A stretch of DNA of 64,000 nt from Natranaeroarchaeum aerophilus (GCF_023638055.1 NZ_JAKRVY010000003.1:62001-126000), one strand, 5' to 3'. Positions 8,813-16,763 are shown, numbered from the stretch's first letter. Notes: generated by a model from the letters alone, not told the origin. Numbers and translations are program-made.

Positions 8813-10138
8813 ATGGACAGAGAGACAGCCGAGCCCGTCGTTACTGACATCCCCGGTGATCGGGCAGACCAGTGGGTCCAGTATCACCACGAGTTTGCCG
8901 CGCCGAGCACGTACGTCTACGAGTTCGTCTGGGACGTGACAGGCGAGTCGATCGGACCCTTCTGTACCGATGTCGACGGCAACGTCCTGCTGGATTTCAC
9001 CGCTCACGTCGCCGCGTCGCCGCTGGGCTACAATAACCCGAAGATCACGCGCGCGATGGAGGGGTTCGATATCCCGGAACCGACGAAGATCGCCGGGCAA
9101 GACTTCTACGCCAGCGGCGGCTGGCCGCCCGAGGATCCCGAGTTCCCCGGCCCCACTCAACTGATGGAGCGACTCGTTTCTGCCTCGGACGGACTCGATC
9201 AGGTGTTCCTCTCGAACACGGGCGCGGAGGCCGTCGAGAACGCCATCAAGATCTGCTATGCCGACCGGGGCCATCGTGGCGTGACCTTCGATGGAGCCTT
9301 TCACGGTCGGACGCTCGGGGCGCTCTCGCTCAACCGCTCGAAGGCGGTCCATCGCAAGGGATATCCCGAGGTGCCCGGCATCATCAGCGTCCCCTACTGC
9401 ACCTGCGAGGAGGAGTGTACCTGTGGGTGGGTTACCGACGGTCCTGCTGGCAACGCCCTGGGCGACAAACTGCATCCGGAGCACGGCGTCATCGACCCCG
9501 AGGAAGTCGCCTACATTATTCTGGAGCCGATTCAGGGCGAGGGTGGCTATCGGATCCCCTCGGATCGGTTTCTGGAAGATATCGCCGAAATCCGCGACCG
9601 GTATGGCATCCACGTCATCGCCGACGAGATCCAGTCAGGGCTGGGTCGGACCGGCGAGTTCTGGGCGATCGAGCACACGCCGCTCGAACCGGACGTCATC
9701 GCCAGCGCGAAGGGCCTGCGCGTCGGCGCGACCGTCGGGCGCGCGGAGGTCTTCCCCGACGAGACGGGACGGCTCTCCTCGACGTGGGGTGCGGGCGATT
9801 TCCTCTCGGCACTCCAGGGCGTCGCGACGATCGACGCCATCGAGGAGTACGACTTGCAGGAGAACGCGACCCGACGCGGGCGACAGGCAAAGGAACTGCT
9901 CTCGGATGCCTACCTGCCGGGTGTCGAGGACATCCGCGGGCGCGGCCTGATGCTCGCCGTCGAGTTCGACACGAAAGAGAGGCGTGAAGACGTGGTGCGT
10001 GCCGCGCTCTCTCGCGGCCTGCTGACGCTTGGCTGTGGCCACAAAACCCTTCGATTGCTACCTCCGCTCGACGTCACCGAGCGCGAGATCGAGCTGGGCG
10101 TGGAGTTGCTCGCCGCGGCAACACAGGACGCGGCCTGA
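8813..10138 (+). CDS. Class III PLP-dependent aminotransferase
   Basis: 441-aa fold-type I aminotransferase of the acetylornithine/4-aminobutyrate group. PLP contacts: SNTGAEAVENAIK (about 134-146), the FHGRTLGA loop, DEIQSGLGRTG (271-281, Asp binds the pyridine N) and Lys300 in SAKGLRVG for the Schiff base. An unusual Cys cluster CTCEEECTCGW (Cys196, 198, 202, 204) sits in a surface loop, like a small metal-binding knuckle. It is a monocistronic gene between membrane genes, so the amino-donor substrate cannot be inferred. Confidence 0.88.
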   Translation: MDRETAEPVVTDIPGDRADQWVQYHHEFAAPSTYVYEFVWDVTGESIGPFCTDVDGNVLLDFTAHVAASPLGYNNPKITRAMEGFDIPEPTKIAGQDFYASGGWPPEDPEFPGPTQLMERLVSASDGLDQVFLSNTGAEAVENAIKICYADRGHRGVTFDGAFHGRTLGALSLNRSKAVHRKGYPEVPGIISVPYCTCEEECTCGWVTDGPAGNALGDKLHPEHGVIDPEEVAYIILEPIQGEGGYRIPSDRFLEDIAEIRDRYGIHVIADEIQSGLGRTGEFWAIEHTPLEPDVIASAKGLRVGATVGRAEVFPDETGRLSSTWGAGDFLSALQGVATIDAIEEYDLQENATRRGRQAKELLSDAYLPGVEDIRGRGLMLAVEFDTKERREDVVRAALSRGLLTLGCGHKTLRLLPPLDVTEREIELGVELLAAATQDAA

Positions 10139-10203
10139 AACTTCCCCACTCGTTCACCCGGTTTCGGCAGCTTATTTATTAGATAGTTACTCAAGACGTC
10201 CGT

Positions 10204-11469
10204 ATGGTTACCGCTCCCCTCGGCAGCCTGATCTTGCTGCTTGCCTGGCTGGTGTTCGTTCTCTACTCCGTCTCGATTCTCACCTGGCTGGGACAGGTGT
10301 TCGTTCTCGGTCGAAACCAGCTCGTCTCCGAGGAGGAGCTGGCCTACGATCACGAGGACGTGCAAGTACGGATCCTCACCATCGGGGCCGAAGCCGTCGT
10401 CCAGGCGACGGTCGATTCCGTCCCCGACGAGGTCAAGGACGTCCACGTGATCGCCGAGCGCGACATCGATATCGACGGGGCGACTGTCCACGTAGTCCCC
10501 GAGGAGTTCGAGTGTACGGCCCGACACAAGGGGCGCGCGCTCGAATGGGCGCGCCGGCACGTTCCCTGCACGCGCGAGTTCGTCCTCTATCTGGACGAGG
10601 ATACGATCGTTCAGAATTTCCGGGGCCTCCCCGATGCTGACATCGTCCAGATTACGGAGAAACCGCTGTTTACCGGCTCGTGGCTTGCCTTTTTCGCCGA
10701 GACGTTCCGGATCGGCTACCAGTACGAACAGCGCTCGTTCGGCTGGTTCAACTACCCACTGTACGCGTGGGGCGGCGGAATTGCGATCAGGAAATCGCTC
10801 GAAGACGAACTGACCTGGGACGCCGAGACGATTACCGAGGACACGAACTTCGTCTGGCGTGCCGCGGAGTCCCGTGATCTCGATTTCCGCGTATTGAATC
10901 TGAAGTTCCGGAATCAGGCCCCGCCGTCGATTCGGGGGATGTTCCGACAGCGCCGTCGCTGGTTTGCCGGAACACAACATTCGACAGGTCTGCTCCCAGC
11001 GCGATACAAACTTTTGTTCGCGTTTCGGATGTTCACGTGGGCGCTGTCACCACTGATTCCGCTGCTCTCGCTCGTCCTGTTTGCGTTTCCACAGTTCGTC
11101 CCCGAACCAGCCTACTATCAGATCGGCTCACTCACTCTCTTCGCGACGCTCTTTTTCATCACCTTGCTCGGGACGGTCGTCTATCTCCCCCGCGAGCGCA
11201 TCACGTTGCTTGCGATCCCGCTCACGCCGCTGGTGGTCGTGTTGAACACCGCCGGCGCGCTGTGGGCACTCGTCTCCCCGGTGCACACCTTCGCCGTGAC
11301 GGAGAAAGTCGCACCGGTCACCGAGCACGTCGATCCCGAAATCATCGAACAGGTGCATCCACAGCTCGAAGACGGGGCGTTCTCGGGTCACGACGGAGCC
11401 GGGCGGCTGATCACCGATGGTGGGGAGGATATAGCCACGGATGGCGACGAAACAGGAGACGATGACTGA
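10204..11469 (+). CDS. Family 2 glycosyltransferase, membrane-bound (cellulose-synthase-like topology)
   Basis: 421 aa. An N-terminal TM helix (residues 8-34) is followed by a GT-A catalytic domain with DED at 131-133 (nucleotide-sugar/metal site), TED at 211-213 (catalytic base) and QRRRW at 249-253, then three or four C-terminal TM helices (about 275-370) and an acidic tail. D..DxD..TED..Q(Q/R)xRW is the processive GT2 signature. It probably polymerises an exopolysaccharide across the membrane. The next gene is a GH16-like lipoprotein 56 bp downstream, suggesting a two-gene polysaccharide unit. Sugar unknown. Confidence 0.87.
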   Translation: MVTAPLGSLILLLAWLVFVLYSVSILTWLGQVFVLGRNQLVSEEELAYDHEDVQVRILTIGAEAVVQATVDSVPDEVKDVHVIAERDIDIDGATVHVVPEEFECTARHKGRALEWARRHVPCTREFVLYLDEDTIVQNFRGLPDADIVQITEKPLFTGSWLAFFAETFRIGYQYEQRSFGWFNYPLYAWGGGIAIRKSLEDELTWDAETITEDTNFVWRAAESRDLDFRVLNLKFRNQAPPSIRGMFRQRRRWFAGTQHSTGLLPARYKLLFAFRMFTWALSPLIPLLSLVLFAFPQFVPEPAYYQIGSLTLFATLFFITLLGTVVYLPRERITLLAIPLTPLVVVLNTAGALWALVSPVHTFAVTEKVAPVTEHVDPEIIEQVHPQLEDGAFSGHDGAGRLITDGGEDIATDGDETGDDD

Positions 11470-11525
11470 GACGCTCGCCACACAGTCTTTATTCGATAGC
11501 CCCGCCTACTCCGATCCGTGATCGT

Positions 11526-12392
11526 ATGCCGGTCGATCAGTCCCGCCGTCGGCACCTCCTCGTGACTCTCGGAGCCCTCGCCGGAAGCGGCTGTCTCATC
11601 GACGATGGTGGGGACGCCGCACCACCAGTGGGAGACCCCGAGAGGTGGCGACTCGTCGTCGACGAGCAGTGGGAGCGGTTCGACACCGACCGGTGGGCCG
11701 TCGGCTTCATCGACCGCGAGGAGTGGATTCCCGATGACGACGCGACGGTGAGCAGCGATCACGTCACCGTTCGCGACGGACAGTGTCTCCTCGAGGTCGA
11801 GTCGACGGGGGCCGGTCCGGAGGGCTGTTTTCAGGGCGTCATCAATTCGAGCGCTGGGGGCGAGCCACACCACCCGGGTGCGGGGATTCCGATCGATCCC
11901 GTCCCGGGGCAGTACGTGGAAGCGAGCTTCAAGCTTCCGGATCGTCGGGGCGTTCTCCCGGGGTTCTGGATGCATCCGGCGAACATGCACTGGCCGCCCG
12001 AGATCGATATCATCGAGTTGCTGCCCGACGGGGAATCGGGGCGTGGTGCCCACGTCGACGTGCACTGGAGTCGATCCGGTGAACCAGCCGACATGGAGAC
12101 CCACGAGCATTCGCCCCAGTCAGTTGACGTCGATTCCACCGTGTCCGAGGAGTTCAACACCTACGGCTGTGCGTGGTTCGAGGACCGCATCGAGTGGTAC
12201 GTCAACGATCGGCGAGTCCGAACCCTCTCCGGTCCGCCCGCGATGCTTGAGTCACTCACTGCCTCGGCGGCGCGTCCGTTCGGTCTGATCTTCTCCAATC
12301 ACGTGAATCGCCTTGGCCAGGCACCGCTGGACAAGGAATGGACCGAACAACTGGTGATCGACTGGGTGCGGGTGTGGGAACGGACAGGATAG
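11526..12392 (+). CDS. GH16-like glycoside hydrolase lipoprotein (Tat)
   Basis: 288 aa. The N-terminus SRRRHLLVTLGALAGSGC is a Tat signal ending in a lipobox (Cys23), so the enzyme should be anchored outside the membrane. The body is a concanavalin-like beta-jelly roll. The catalytic signature E159-I-D161-I-I-E164 is the GH16 ExDxxE motif, preceded by GFWMHPANMHWPPEI. GH16 enzymes cut beta-1,3/1,4 glucans, galactans or similar chains. It follows the GT2 gene by 56 bp, fitting a polysaccharide-editing role. Its stop abuts a duplicated scrap of the PQQ lipoprotein gene. Confidence 0.85.
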   Translation: MPVDQSRRRHLLVTLGALAGSGCLIDDGGDAAPPVGDPERWRLVVDEQWERFDTDRWAVGFIDREEWIPDDDATVSSDHVTVRDGQCLLEVESTGAGPEGCFQGVINSSAGGEPHHPGAGIPIDPVPGQYVEASFKLPDRRGVLPGFWMHPANMHWPPEIDIIELLPDGESGRGAHVDVHWSRSGEPADMETHEHSPQSVDVDSTVSEEFNTYGCAWFEDRIEWYVNDRRVRTLSGPPAMLESLTASAARPFGLIFSNHVNRLGQAPLDKEWTEQLVIDWVRVWERTG

Positions 12393-12395
12393 TTC

Positions 12396-12488
12396 GCTTC
12401 CCGCAGACAGTACGCGTGACCCGGCTCCTCCAGAACCGTCTCTTCGTCATCCTCGTAGTAGTTCGAGAAGACGCCGCGCTCGGCGTAG
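12396..12488 (-). repeat. Duplicated 3' end of the PQQ-repeat lipoprotein gene
   Basis: 93 bp, about 96% identical (four mismatches) to 13412-13504, the 3' end of the intact gene at 13405-14772. Same orientation, offset 1016 bp. It starts 3 bp after the stop of the GH16 gene. The pair therefore brackets the HVO_A0114/TumE gene pair as a long direct repeat, as if the cassette had inserted at the gene end while regenerating it. Confidence 0.88.
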
Positions 12489-12504
12489 AGTCACGTCCAC
12501 GACA

Positions 12505-12954
12505 TCACGGTGTGGCAGGTGCCGTATCGCCAGCCTCTGGATCGAACGGGAGATTGATGACGAGTTCGTCGAACCAGACGACAGGCCGCTTGCTCTGGCC
12601 GTCTTCCTCGAAAAAGATGATGCCCAGCCGGGCGAGCCGACTGAGTTCCTCGTGGACGTTCTTCACGTCCCGCTCGACAATCCGAGCGGTCTCATTGATG
12701 CTGGATGGTGCTTCCTGGCGAACCGCTTCGATGAGGTCGAGGACACGCGGCGTCAGCGTCTCCATGAGATCGTCGTAACTGGTGAACGAGAGCGTCGGCG
12801 GGGAGTCCACTCCGTCGCCCTGTTTGAGCGCTTCGATGCCCTCACTGACGTCGTCCTGAAACTCACTGGACGACTTCACAGTCACGATAAGGGTTGATTC
12901 GGCCCGTAGCTGTTCGCGCTCCATCGGGTGCAGCGGTGGGGTAGTGTCGTTCAT
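12505..12954 (-). CDS. HVO_A0114 family DNA-binding protein (probable antitoxin of TumE)
   Basis: 149 aa. The N-terminal half has VKSSSEFQDDVSEGIEALKQ, typical of the HVO_A0114 family. Then a winged helix-turn-helix (TPRVLDLIEAVRQEAPSSIN, ETARIVERDVKNVHEELSRL) and a short C-terminal strand. The family is widespread in haloarchaea as a 'putative DNA-binding protein' and commonly sits beside a TumE-like partner, as here (24-bp gap). It probably acts as antitoxin and autorepressor. ATG 12954 is chosen; a GTG at 12963 is also possible. Confidence 0.8.
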   Translation of the reverse strand: MNDTTPPLHPMEREQLRAESTLIVTVKSSSEFQDDVSEGIEALKQGDGVDSPPTLSFTSYDDLMETLTPRVLDLIEAVRQEAPSSINETARIVERDVKNVHEELSRLARLGIIFFEEDGQSKRPVVWFDELVINLPFDPEAGDTAPATP

Positions 12955-12978
12955 GGGTATCACCGTAGTGTGATGGCC

Positions 12979-13311
12979 TCACTCGACCTCGAACTCGGAT
13001 TTCGGAATCTCGCTCCAGAACCGTTCCCAGCGTTCGAACATTCCGGGAAACTCGAGTATCTCCGGCTCGGGGTCCGGTGCGACGTGCAGTTCATGCCCTT
13101 TTGTCTTCTCGTGTGAGTTGTCGTACCGACGAATCGTTCCATCATCAAGCGTGCTGGGCGGGTCCGGCTCCGTCGCACCGTAGTGGAGCTTGTAGGCCCA
13201 CCCGGACGGGTACGCATCACGGTCCGTCCGCATGCAAAACACGCGGACAACGGTCCCGTCAGAGTACTTTCGGGCCTCGCTCACGCCATCGAGGTCGTCC
13301 GATGAGGCCAT
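12979..13311 (-). CDS. TumE/DUF6516 family toxin-like protein
   Basis: 110 aa, first gene of the pair. Features of the TumE family: early strand GTVVRVFCMRT, GWAYKLHYG, RYDNSH at 62-67 and KGHELH at 71-76 (the RYDN-x-H and GHxxH core). TumE is the toxin of the transposon-associated TumE-TumA system; its biochemical target is not established to my knowledge. Upstream lie two inverted repeats that look like autoregulatory operators (13321-13367). The cassette is bounded by copies of the PQQ gene 3' end. Confidence 0.72.
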   Translation of the reverse strand: MASSDDLDGVSEARKYSDGTVVRVFCMRTDRDAYPSGWAYKLHYGATEPDPPSTLDDGTIRRYDNSHEKTKGHELHVAPDPEPEILEFPGMFERWERFWSEIPKSEFEVE

Positions 13312-13320
13312 CCTCGACTA

Positions 13321-13367
13321 TTGGTACACAGACCAACGCAATAAGAGCATTGGTCAGGAGACCAATG
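13321..13367. promoter_or_regulatory. Paired inverted-repeat operators of the TumE cassette
   Basis: Two palindromes share the half-site TTGGT/ACCAA: TTGGTacacagACCAA (13321-13336) and CATTGGTCaggaGACCAATG (13348-13367, 8-bp arms). They lie directly upstream of the TumE start at 13311, where a HTH antitoxin would bind to repress its own operon. A related CATTGGTTA/TAACCAATG pair occurs at 16354-16390. Confidence 0.7.
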
Positions 13368-13404
13368 CCACTCTCAATACCCTGCGTTTGTCCACCTATG
13401 GCAC

Positions 13405-14772
13405 TCACTCCGCGTCCCGCAGACAGTAGGCGTGGCCCGGCTCCTCCAGAACCGTCTCTTCGTCATCATCGTAGTAGTTCGAGAAGACGCCGCGCTCGGC
13501 GTAGTAGACGCGGCCGTCGACCGGCACCGCCGCGCTGGTGACCCGACCGCGGTTCCGGACGCGCCAGCAACGCTCGCCGGTCTCGCGATCCAGCGCGTAG
13601 AGGTGGCTGTCGTACGAGCCCACGAGTACCTTCCCCGCCGTCGCGGTGAGCGCGCCGACCACGCGCCCATTCACGTCGGCGGTCCAGATCTCGTCGCCCG
13701 AATGGGCATCGAGCGCGCGCACGATGCCGCTGTCGCCGCCCGCGTAGACGATATCCTGCTCGGGGTCGACCGCGGGGTTGGACATGTTCGAGCCGCCGGT
13801 GTCGACCGCCCACTCCTCGCTGCCGTCCTCGAGATCGAGACAGTAGAAGTTGTTGTCCCACGAGCCGAAATAGCCGCGGCCGTCGTGGGCGGCAACAGTG
13901 CCTTTGATCTCCGCACCGGCGCGGAACTCGCCCCCCTCGCGTTCCTCGCCATCGGCATCGGCCTGGAACTCCCAGAGAAACTCCATGGAGGGGAACTCCC
14001 AGCAGTAGACGACGCCGTCGTTCGAGCCCGCGACGATCCGACCCAGATCGAGGTCGATCGTCGGCGAGGGATGGGGCTGGCCCCAGATCCGCCCATCGCT
14101 CCACAGCGGCTCGCCGGTCTCGGCGTCGAGTTCCCAGAGCGCCCCCGAGGAGGGGCTGCCGTACTCCGCGATCACGTACAGCGAGCCCTCGTAGTACGCC
14201 GGGCTGGAGCCGACCGCGAGCGTCCCGTCGAGCTCCGAGGAGGGCGTATGCCAGACGATCTCGCCGTCGTCGATATCCAGCGCGTAGACGTCGCCGTCGT
14301 AGCCGCCGATGTACGCGGTGTTGCCGACGATCGCCGCCGAGCCGTGAAAGCCAAGCTCCGTCGCACTGGTCTGGGTACTCCACTTTTTTTGCCCATCCGG
14401 GCAGTAGGCGTCGACCCGTCCCTTGTCCCCCGCGAAGACGATCGTCTCTCCGGCGGGCGTCGGAACCGGGCTGGACTTGGCCGCCGTATGCCCCGCGTAG
14501 TTGATCGGCATCGACCAGTTCACTTCCACTGACTCGGGGACGTGCTCGTCGGGATAGTAATACAGCCGCCGGAGCCCGCGGCCGAACATCGAGACGTCCT
14601 CGTCGGGATGGGTCGCGTACTCCGAGACTGAACTCGCCGGTTCCACGGGATCACAGTCGATCGTCTCCTGGGGGCTCGGCTCGCCGCCGAACTCCGCACA
14701 GCCCGCGAGTCCGGCCGTCGCCGCCACGCCCGCCGCCTGGAGGAGTCGGCGGCGGCTCGGTTCGTCCGTCAT
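13405..14772 (-). CDS. PQQ-binding-like beta-propeller lipoprotein (Tat)
   Basis: 455-aa extracellular protein. The start MTDEPSRRRLLQAAGVAATA carries a Tat twin-arginine motif, and the lipobox GLAGC follows. The rest is a seven- to eight-bladed propeller of PQQ/BamB-type repeats, with blades recognisable by WxxDxxG-like endings such as NTAYIGGYDGDVYALDIDDG and AGKVLVGSYDSHLYALDRET. Such haloarchaeal proteins are surface lipoproteins of unknown function; PQQ binding is not implied. The 3' end is duplicated at 12396-12488. ATG 14772 places the Tat motif correctly. Confidence 0.85.
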   Translation of the reverse strand: MTDEPSRRRLLQAAGVAATAGLAGCAEFGGEPSPQETIDCDPVEPASSVSEYATHPDEDVSMFGRGLRRLYYYPDEHVPESVEVNWSMPINYAGHTAAKSSPVPTPAGETIVFAGDKGRVDAYCPDGQKKWSTQTSATELGFHGSAAIVGNTAYIGGYDGDVYALDIDDGEIVWHTPSSELDGTLAVGSSPAYYEGSLYVIAEYGSPSSGALWELDAETGEPLWSDGRIWGQPHPSPTIDLDLGRIVAGSNDGVVYCWEFPSMEFLWEFQADADGEEREGGEFRAGAEIKGTVAAHDGRGYFGSWDNNFYCLDLEDGSEEWAVDTGGSNMSNPAVDPEQDIVYAGGDSGIVRALDAHSGDEIWTADVNGRVVGALTATAGKVLVGSYDSHLYALDRETGERCWRVRNRGRVTSAAVPVDGRVYYAERGVFSNYYDDDEETVLEEPGHAYCLRDAE

Positions 14773-14885
14773 TATCGAGGAGACAGGCGGAGCGCGCAAA
14801 AACGTCACGGTCGGGAGTACAGTCTAGATCGTGTTCGTCATGGACATCGTTCGTCGTGAACCAGCCGATCAGGGCAGAGGAGATA

Positions 14886-14954
14886 TCAAGGCAGGTCTTT
14901 GGTAGCGTTGAGGAGGTCTGTGTAGTCGGCGAGAATCCGGAATTCTGGGTATGT
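14886..14954 (-). pseudogene. C-terminal remnant of an unidentified gene
   Basis: The minus strand reads TYPEFRILADYTDLLNATK plus three residues and a stop, with codon use like real genes. It is cut off at the left boundary of the inverted-repeat element (14955). Joining across that element gives an open stretch (LQQN before TYPEF), consistent with an interrupted gene. I do not recognise the family. Confidence 0.4.
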
Positions 14955-15076
14955 TAGGGTGTCATGGAACAGTTCACAAGGTAGTTAGTTTCAGAATCTC
15001 TCGGGACGGATCATCCGATTGGTTAGTCTGTGTATCGACCGGTAGTTTCAACTATCTTCGTAAGGAATTCTTACGC

Positions 15077-15340
15077 ATGAGCGTAGACGACCCTGAAGTG
15101 ACGACGGTTACCTCGAAGGGACAGATCACGATCCCCAGTCGGCTTCGAGATCAGTTCGGACTCGAAAAAGGAACGAAGCTGATGGTCGTTCCGACGGATT
15201 ACGGTCTTGTATTGAAAAAAATAGAGCTCCCGTCAGTTGCGGAGTTCCAAGAGCGCGTTGCCGAACGAGCCGAGGATAACGAACTATCGCTCGGAGATGT
15301 GAATCAGCTGGTTCACGCCACGCGTGAGACCGACGAATGA
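15077..15340 (+). CDS. AbrB/MazE/SpoVT-type antitoxin
   Basis: 87 aa. The swapped-hairpin DNA-binding domain is unmistakable: VTTVTSKGQITIPSRLRDQF, then LEKGTKLMVVPTDYGLVLKK. The acidic C-terminal helix should block the partner toxin. It overlaps the PIN gene by 4 bp (ATGA), the standard antitoxin-toxin order. ATG 15077 is chosen because the domain begins there; earlier in-frame codons lie across the element boundary. Likely autoregulated. Confidence 0.87.
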   Translation: MSVDDPEVTTVTSKGQITIPSRLRDQFGLEKGTKLMVVPTDYGLVLKKIELPSVAEFQERVAERAEDNELSLGDVNQLVHATRETDE

Positions 15341-15750
15341 AGGCTGTCCTCGACACGAACGTCCTTATTTCCGCAGCTATCTCGACCGGCACACCGCACG
15401 AGATCGTCATAGCGGGATATACGAACGAGTATCAGATCATCGCATCCGTACCGACGCTCATGGAGTTTCGAAAAACATTACAAAAATATCCCGAGCGCTT
15501 CGGATTGGATGATGAGGAGATTCAGACTGAAGTCGAAACGCTCCGATACTTTGCGGAATTCGTTGTCCCTGATGAAGACATTACGGCCGTCGAGGCTGAC
15601 CCGGATGACGACAAGTTCCTTGAGGCAGCTGTGGCAGGCAATACGGATTACATCATCTCCGGTGACCAGCACTTACTCGATCTTGAATCGTTCCGTGGAA
15701 TCGACATAGTCACACCAAGAGAATTTTTTGAGGTGCTAAATGATCGATGA
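15337..15750 (+). CDS. PIN-domain ribonuclease toxin (VapC-like)
   Basis: 137-aa single PIN domain. Acidic residues: Asp6 in MKAVLDTNVLISA, Glu in PTLMEFRKTL, Asp in PDDDKFLEAA and the terminal YIISGDQHLL strand. This belongs to the 'putative toxin-antitoxin system toxin component, PIN family' group. PIN toxins cut tRNA or rRNA. Coupled to the AbrB-type antitoxin by ATGA and enclosed with it in inverted repeats. Confidence 0.88.
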   Translation: MKAVLDTNVLISAAISTGTPHEIVIAGYTNEYQIIASVPTLMEFRKTLQKYPERFGLDDEEIQTEVETLRYFAEFVVPDEDITAVEADPDDDKFLEAAVAGNTDYIISGDQHLLDLESFRGIDIVTPREFFEVLNDR

Positions 15751-15837
15751 ATCTCCTGTATTGAACGATTCGGGAAGACAGAAGATGGGTATACCAATCG
15801 TTCCATGACACCCTCGTATGTGTTTTGCTGCAGTGAT

Positions 15838-15892
15838 CGAATCGGTTACCGATTCAGTTATAACCGATTCGTATCTGGGCGAAATACTTAAT
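15838..15892. promoter_or_regulatory. Operator palindrome plus TATA box upstream of the wHTH gene
   Basis: CGAATCGGTTA (15838-15848) and TAACCGATTCG (15861-15871) are perfect 11-bp inverted arms. An extra half-site CCGATTC lies between them. A TATA-like AAATACTTAAT follows at 15882-15892, 25-30 nt before the ATG at 15917. The operator therefore sits right at the BRE side of a leaderless promoter, where a repressor or activator would act. Confidence 0.68.
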
Positions 15893-15916
15893 CCGGTTCT
15901 CCCCAAAGTAGGGAAT

Positions 15917-16327
15917 ATGAGTACGCCAGACTACCCGTCGGGCGGGATCGATACGGTGCGGGAACGACTGAACGTCGTCACCCAGGAGACGCGATTCTCG
16001 CTGATTCAGGATATCCTCGGGCATCCTGCCCAACTGCCGACGCTGAAGGAACTGGACTACGTCAACCCGGGTAAAAGTCAGACGACGATTCGCCAGCACC
16101 TCCAGAAACTCGTCACCGAGGGCATCGTTGAGGAAGTCGCGCTACCGAAAGATCAGCGGCAGAACGACCTCCCGTACAAGTTCTACGGGCTTGGCGAGGA
16201 TGGCCGTGAGTTCCTGGAAGAACACGGGCTACTCCGTGCGGAGGAAACGCTCGGGGAGATATACAGCACCATCGAAAAAACCGAGACTATCCAGCGGTAC
16301 GAAACCGCACCGCGGCCCGGCCGCTAA
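15917..16327 (+). CDS. Winged helix-turn-helix transcriptional regulator
   Basis: 136 aa. The wHTH core is TRFSLIQDILGHPAQLPTLK, the recognition region QTTIRQHLQKLVTEGIVEEV, then the wing with LPYKFYGLGEDGREFLEEH. The C-terminal helix ends IQRYETAPRPGR. It is the family often paired with haloarchaeal accessory genes. It probably autoregulates through the palindrome at 15838-15871. A decayed C-terminal copy of a relative lies at 45620-45760. ATG 15917 fits the leaderless promoter. Confidence 0.82.
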   Translation: MSTPDYPSGGIDTVRERLNVVTQETRFSLIQDILGHPAQLPTLKELDYVNPGKSQTTIRQHLQKLVTEGIVEEVALPKDQRQNDLPYKFYGLGEDGREFLEEHGLLRAEETLGEIYSTIEKTETIQRYETAPRPGR

Positions 16328-16353
16328 TACTTCAGTCAGTAGTCTGAGTGATA

Positions 16354-16390
16354 CATTGGTTACCGCAAGTACTTATATAGCTAACCAATG
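16354..16390. promoter_or_regulatory. Inverted repeat around a TATA box with no intact gene behind it
   Basis: CATTGGTTA (16354-16362) and TAACCAATG (16382-16390) are perfect 9-bp arms enclosing ACTTATATAG, a good TATA element. The half-site GGTTACCG also occurs in the operator at 15838-15871. No credible gene starts within 100 bp on either strand, so this looks like an orphan promoter/operator left by a lost cassette. Confidence 0.5.
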
Positions 16391-16533
16391 CAGTAGTTGA
16401 GCCGACCGCCGTATATTGAACCATTCACTGGGCGAAACCGCCTCTATGCAAGAGGTCAAGCGGGGCCAGTGTTCTTGCAATATACCGGAGTATCCGGTCG
16501 AAAACGCGCCCCACGTGCTCAACGAGTTTCCCG

Positions 16534-16647
16534 TCACAAGACGTTGGGCTTCAGTGCGGTTTCGCGAACCCGCTCGAACGCGTCGGCGTTCTCCCATGCG
16601 AGCTCTCGCATCAGCCATCCAAAGTTCCATATGCTGGCGAACAGTAT
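16534..16647 (-). pseudogene. Unassigned coding remnant (possible transposase tail)
   Basis: Minus strand, between two in-frame stops: LFASIWNFGWLMRELAWENA, then DAFERVRETALKPNVL and a stop. The hydrophobic/aromatic pattern resembles the tail of some haloarchaeal transposases, but I cannot name the family. The rest of 16391-16763 holds nothing I can support. Confidence 0.3.
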
Positions 16648-16763
16648 CTACAGGTGAGCGCAGAGGTGCTGCGTGGAGCCTGTGTGACCATGTCCCGCAA
16701 GCCTGGCGGCGCAAGCCAATAGGCGTCGAAGACGGACGTGGGCGCAGGAAATGTACCTGATTT

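Larger units (their letters stand above)
14949..15821. mobile_element. AbrB/PIN cassette bounded by 15-bp inverted repeats and 6-bp direct repeats
   Basis: AGGGTGTCATGGAAC at 14956-14970 and its perfect inverse GTTCCATGACACCCT at 15800-15814 enclose the two toxin-antitoxin genes. Outside each, after one unmatched base, comes GTATGT (14949-14954 and 15816-15821). This is the layout of a small composite element with terminal inverted repeats and a target duplication. No transposase. The spacing of the duplication to the repeat is the weakest part of the call. Confidence 0.6.

Noticed and set aside
8336-9613. Long antisense frame of 425 codons on the minus strand
   Set aside because: It covers the clear MgtC-like and aminotransferase genes on the plus strand, has no domain, and long antisense frames are expected at this G+C.
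9910-10980. 356-codon minus-strand frame
   Set aside because: Antisense of the aminotransferase and GT2 genes, with no recognisable motif.
13432-14532. 366-codon plus-strand frame
   Set aside because: Mirror of the PQQ lipoprotein gene; Arg/Val/Ala-rich composition of a shadow frame.
16416-16760. 114-codon plus-strand frame in the gap after the wHTH gene
   Set aside because: Arg/Ser-rich and without similarity; the minus-strand remnant at 16534-16647 has better coding character.
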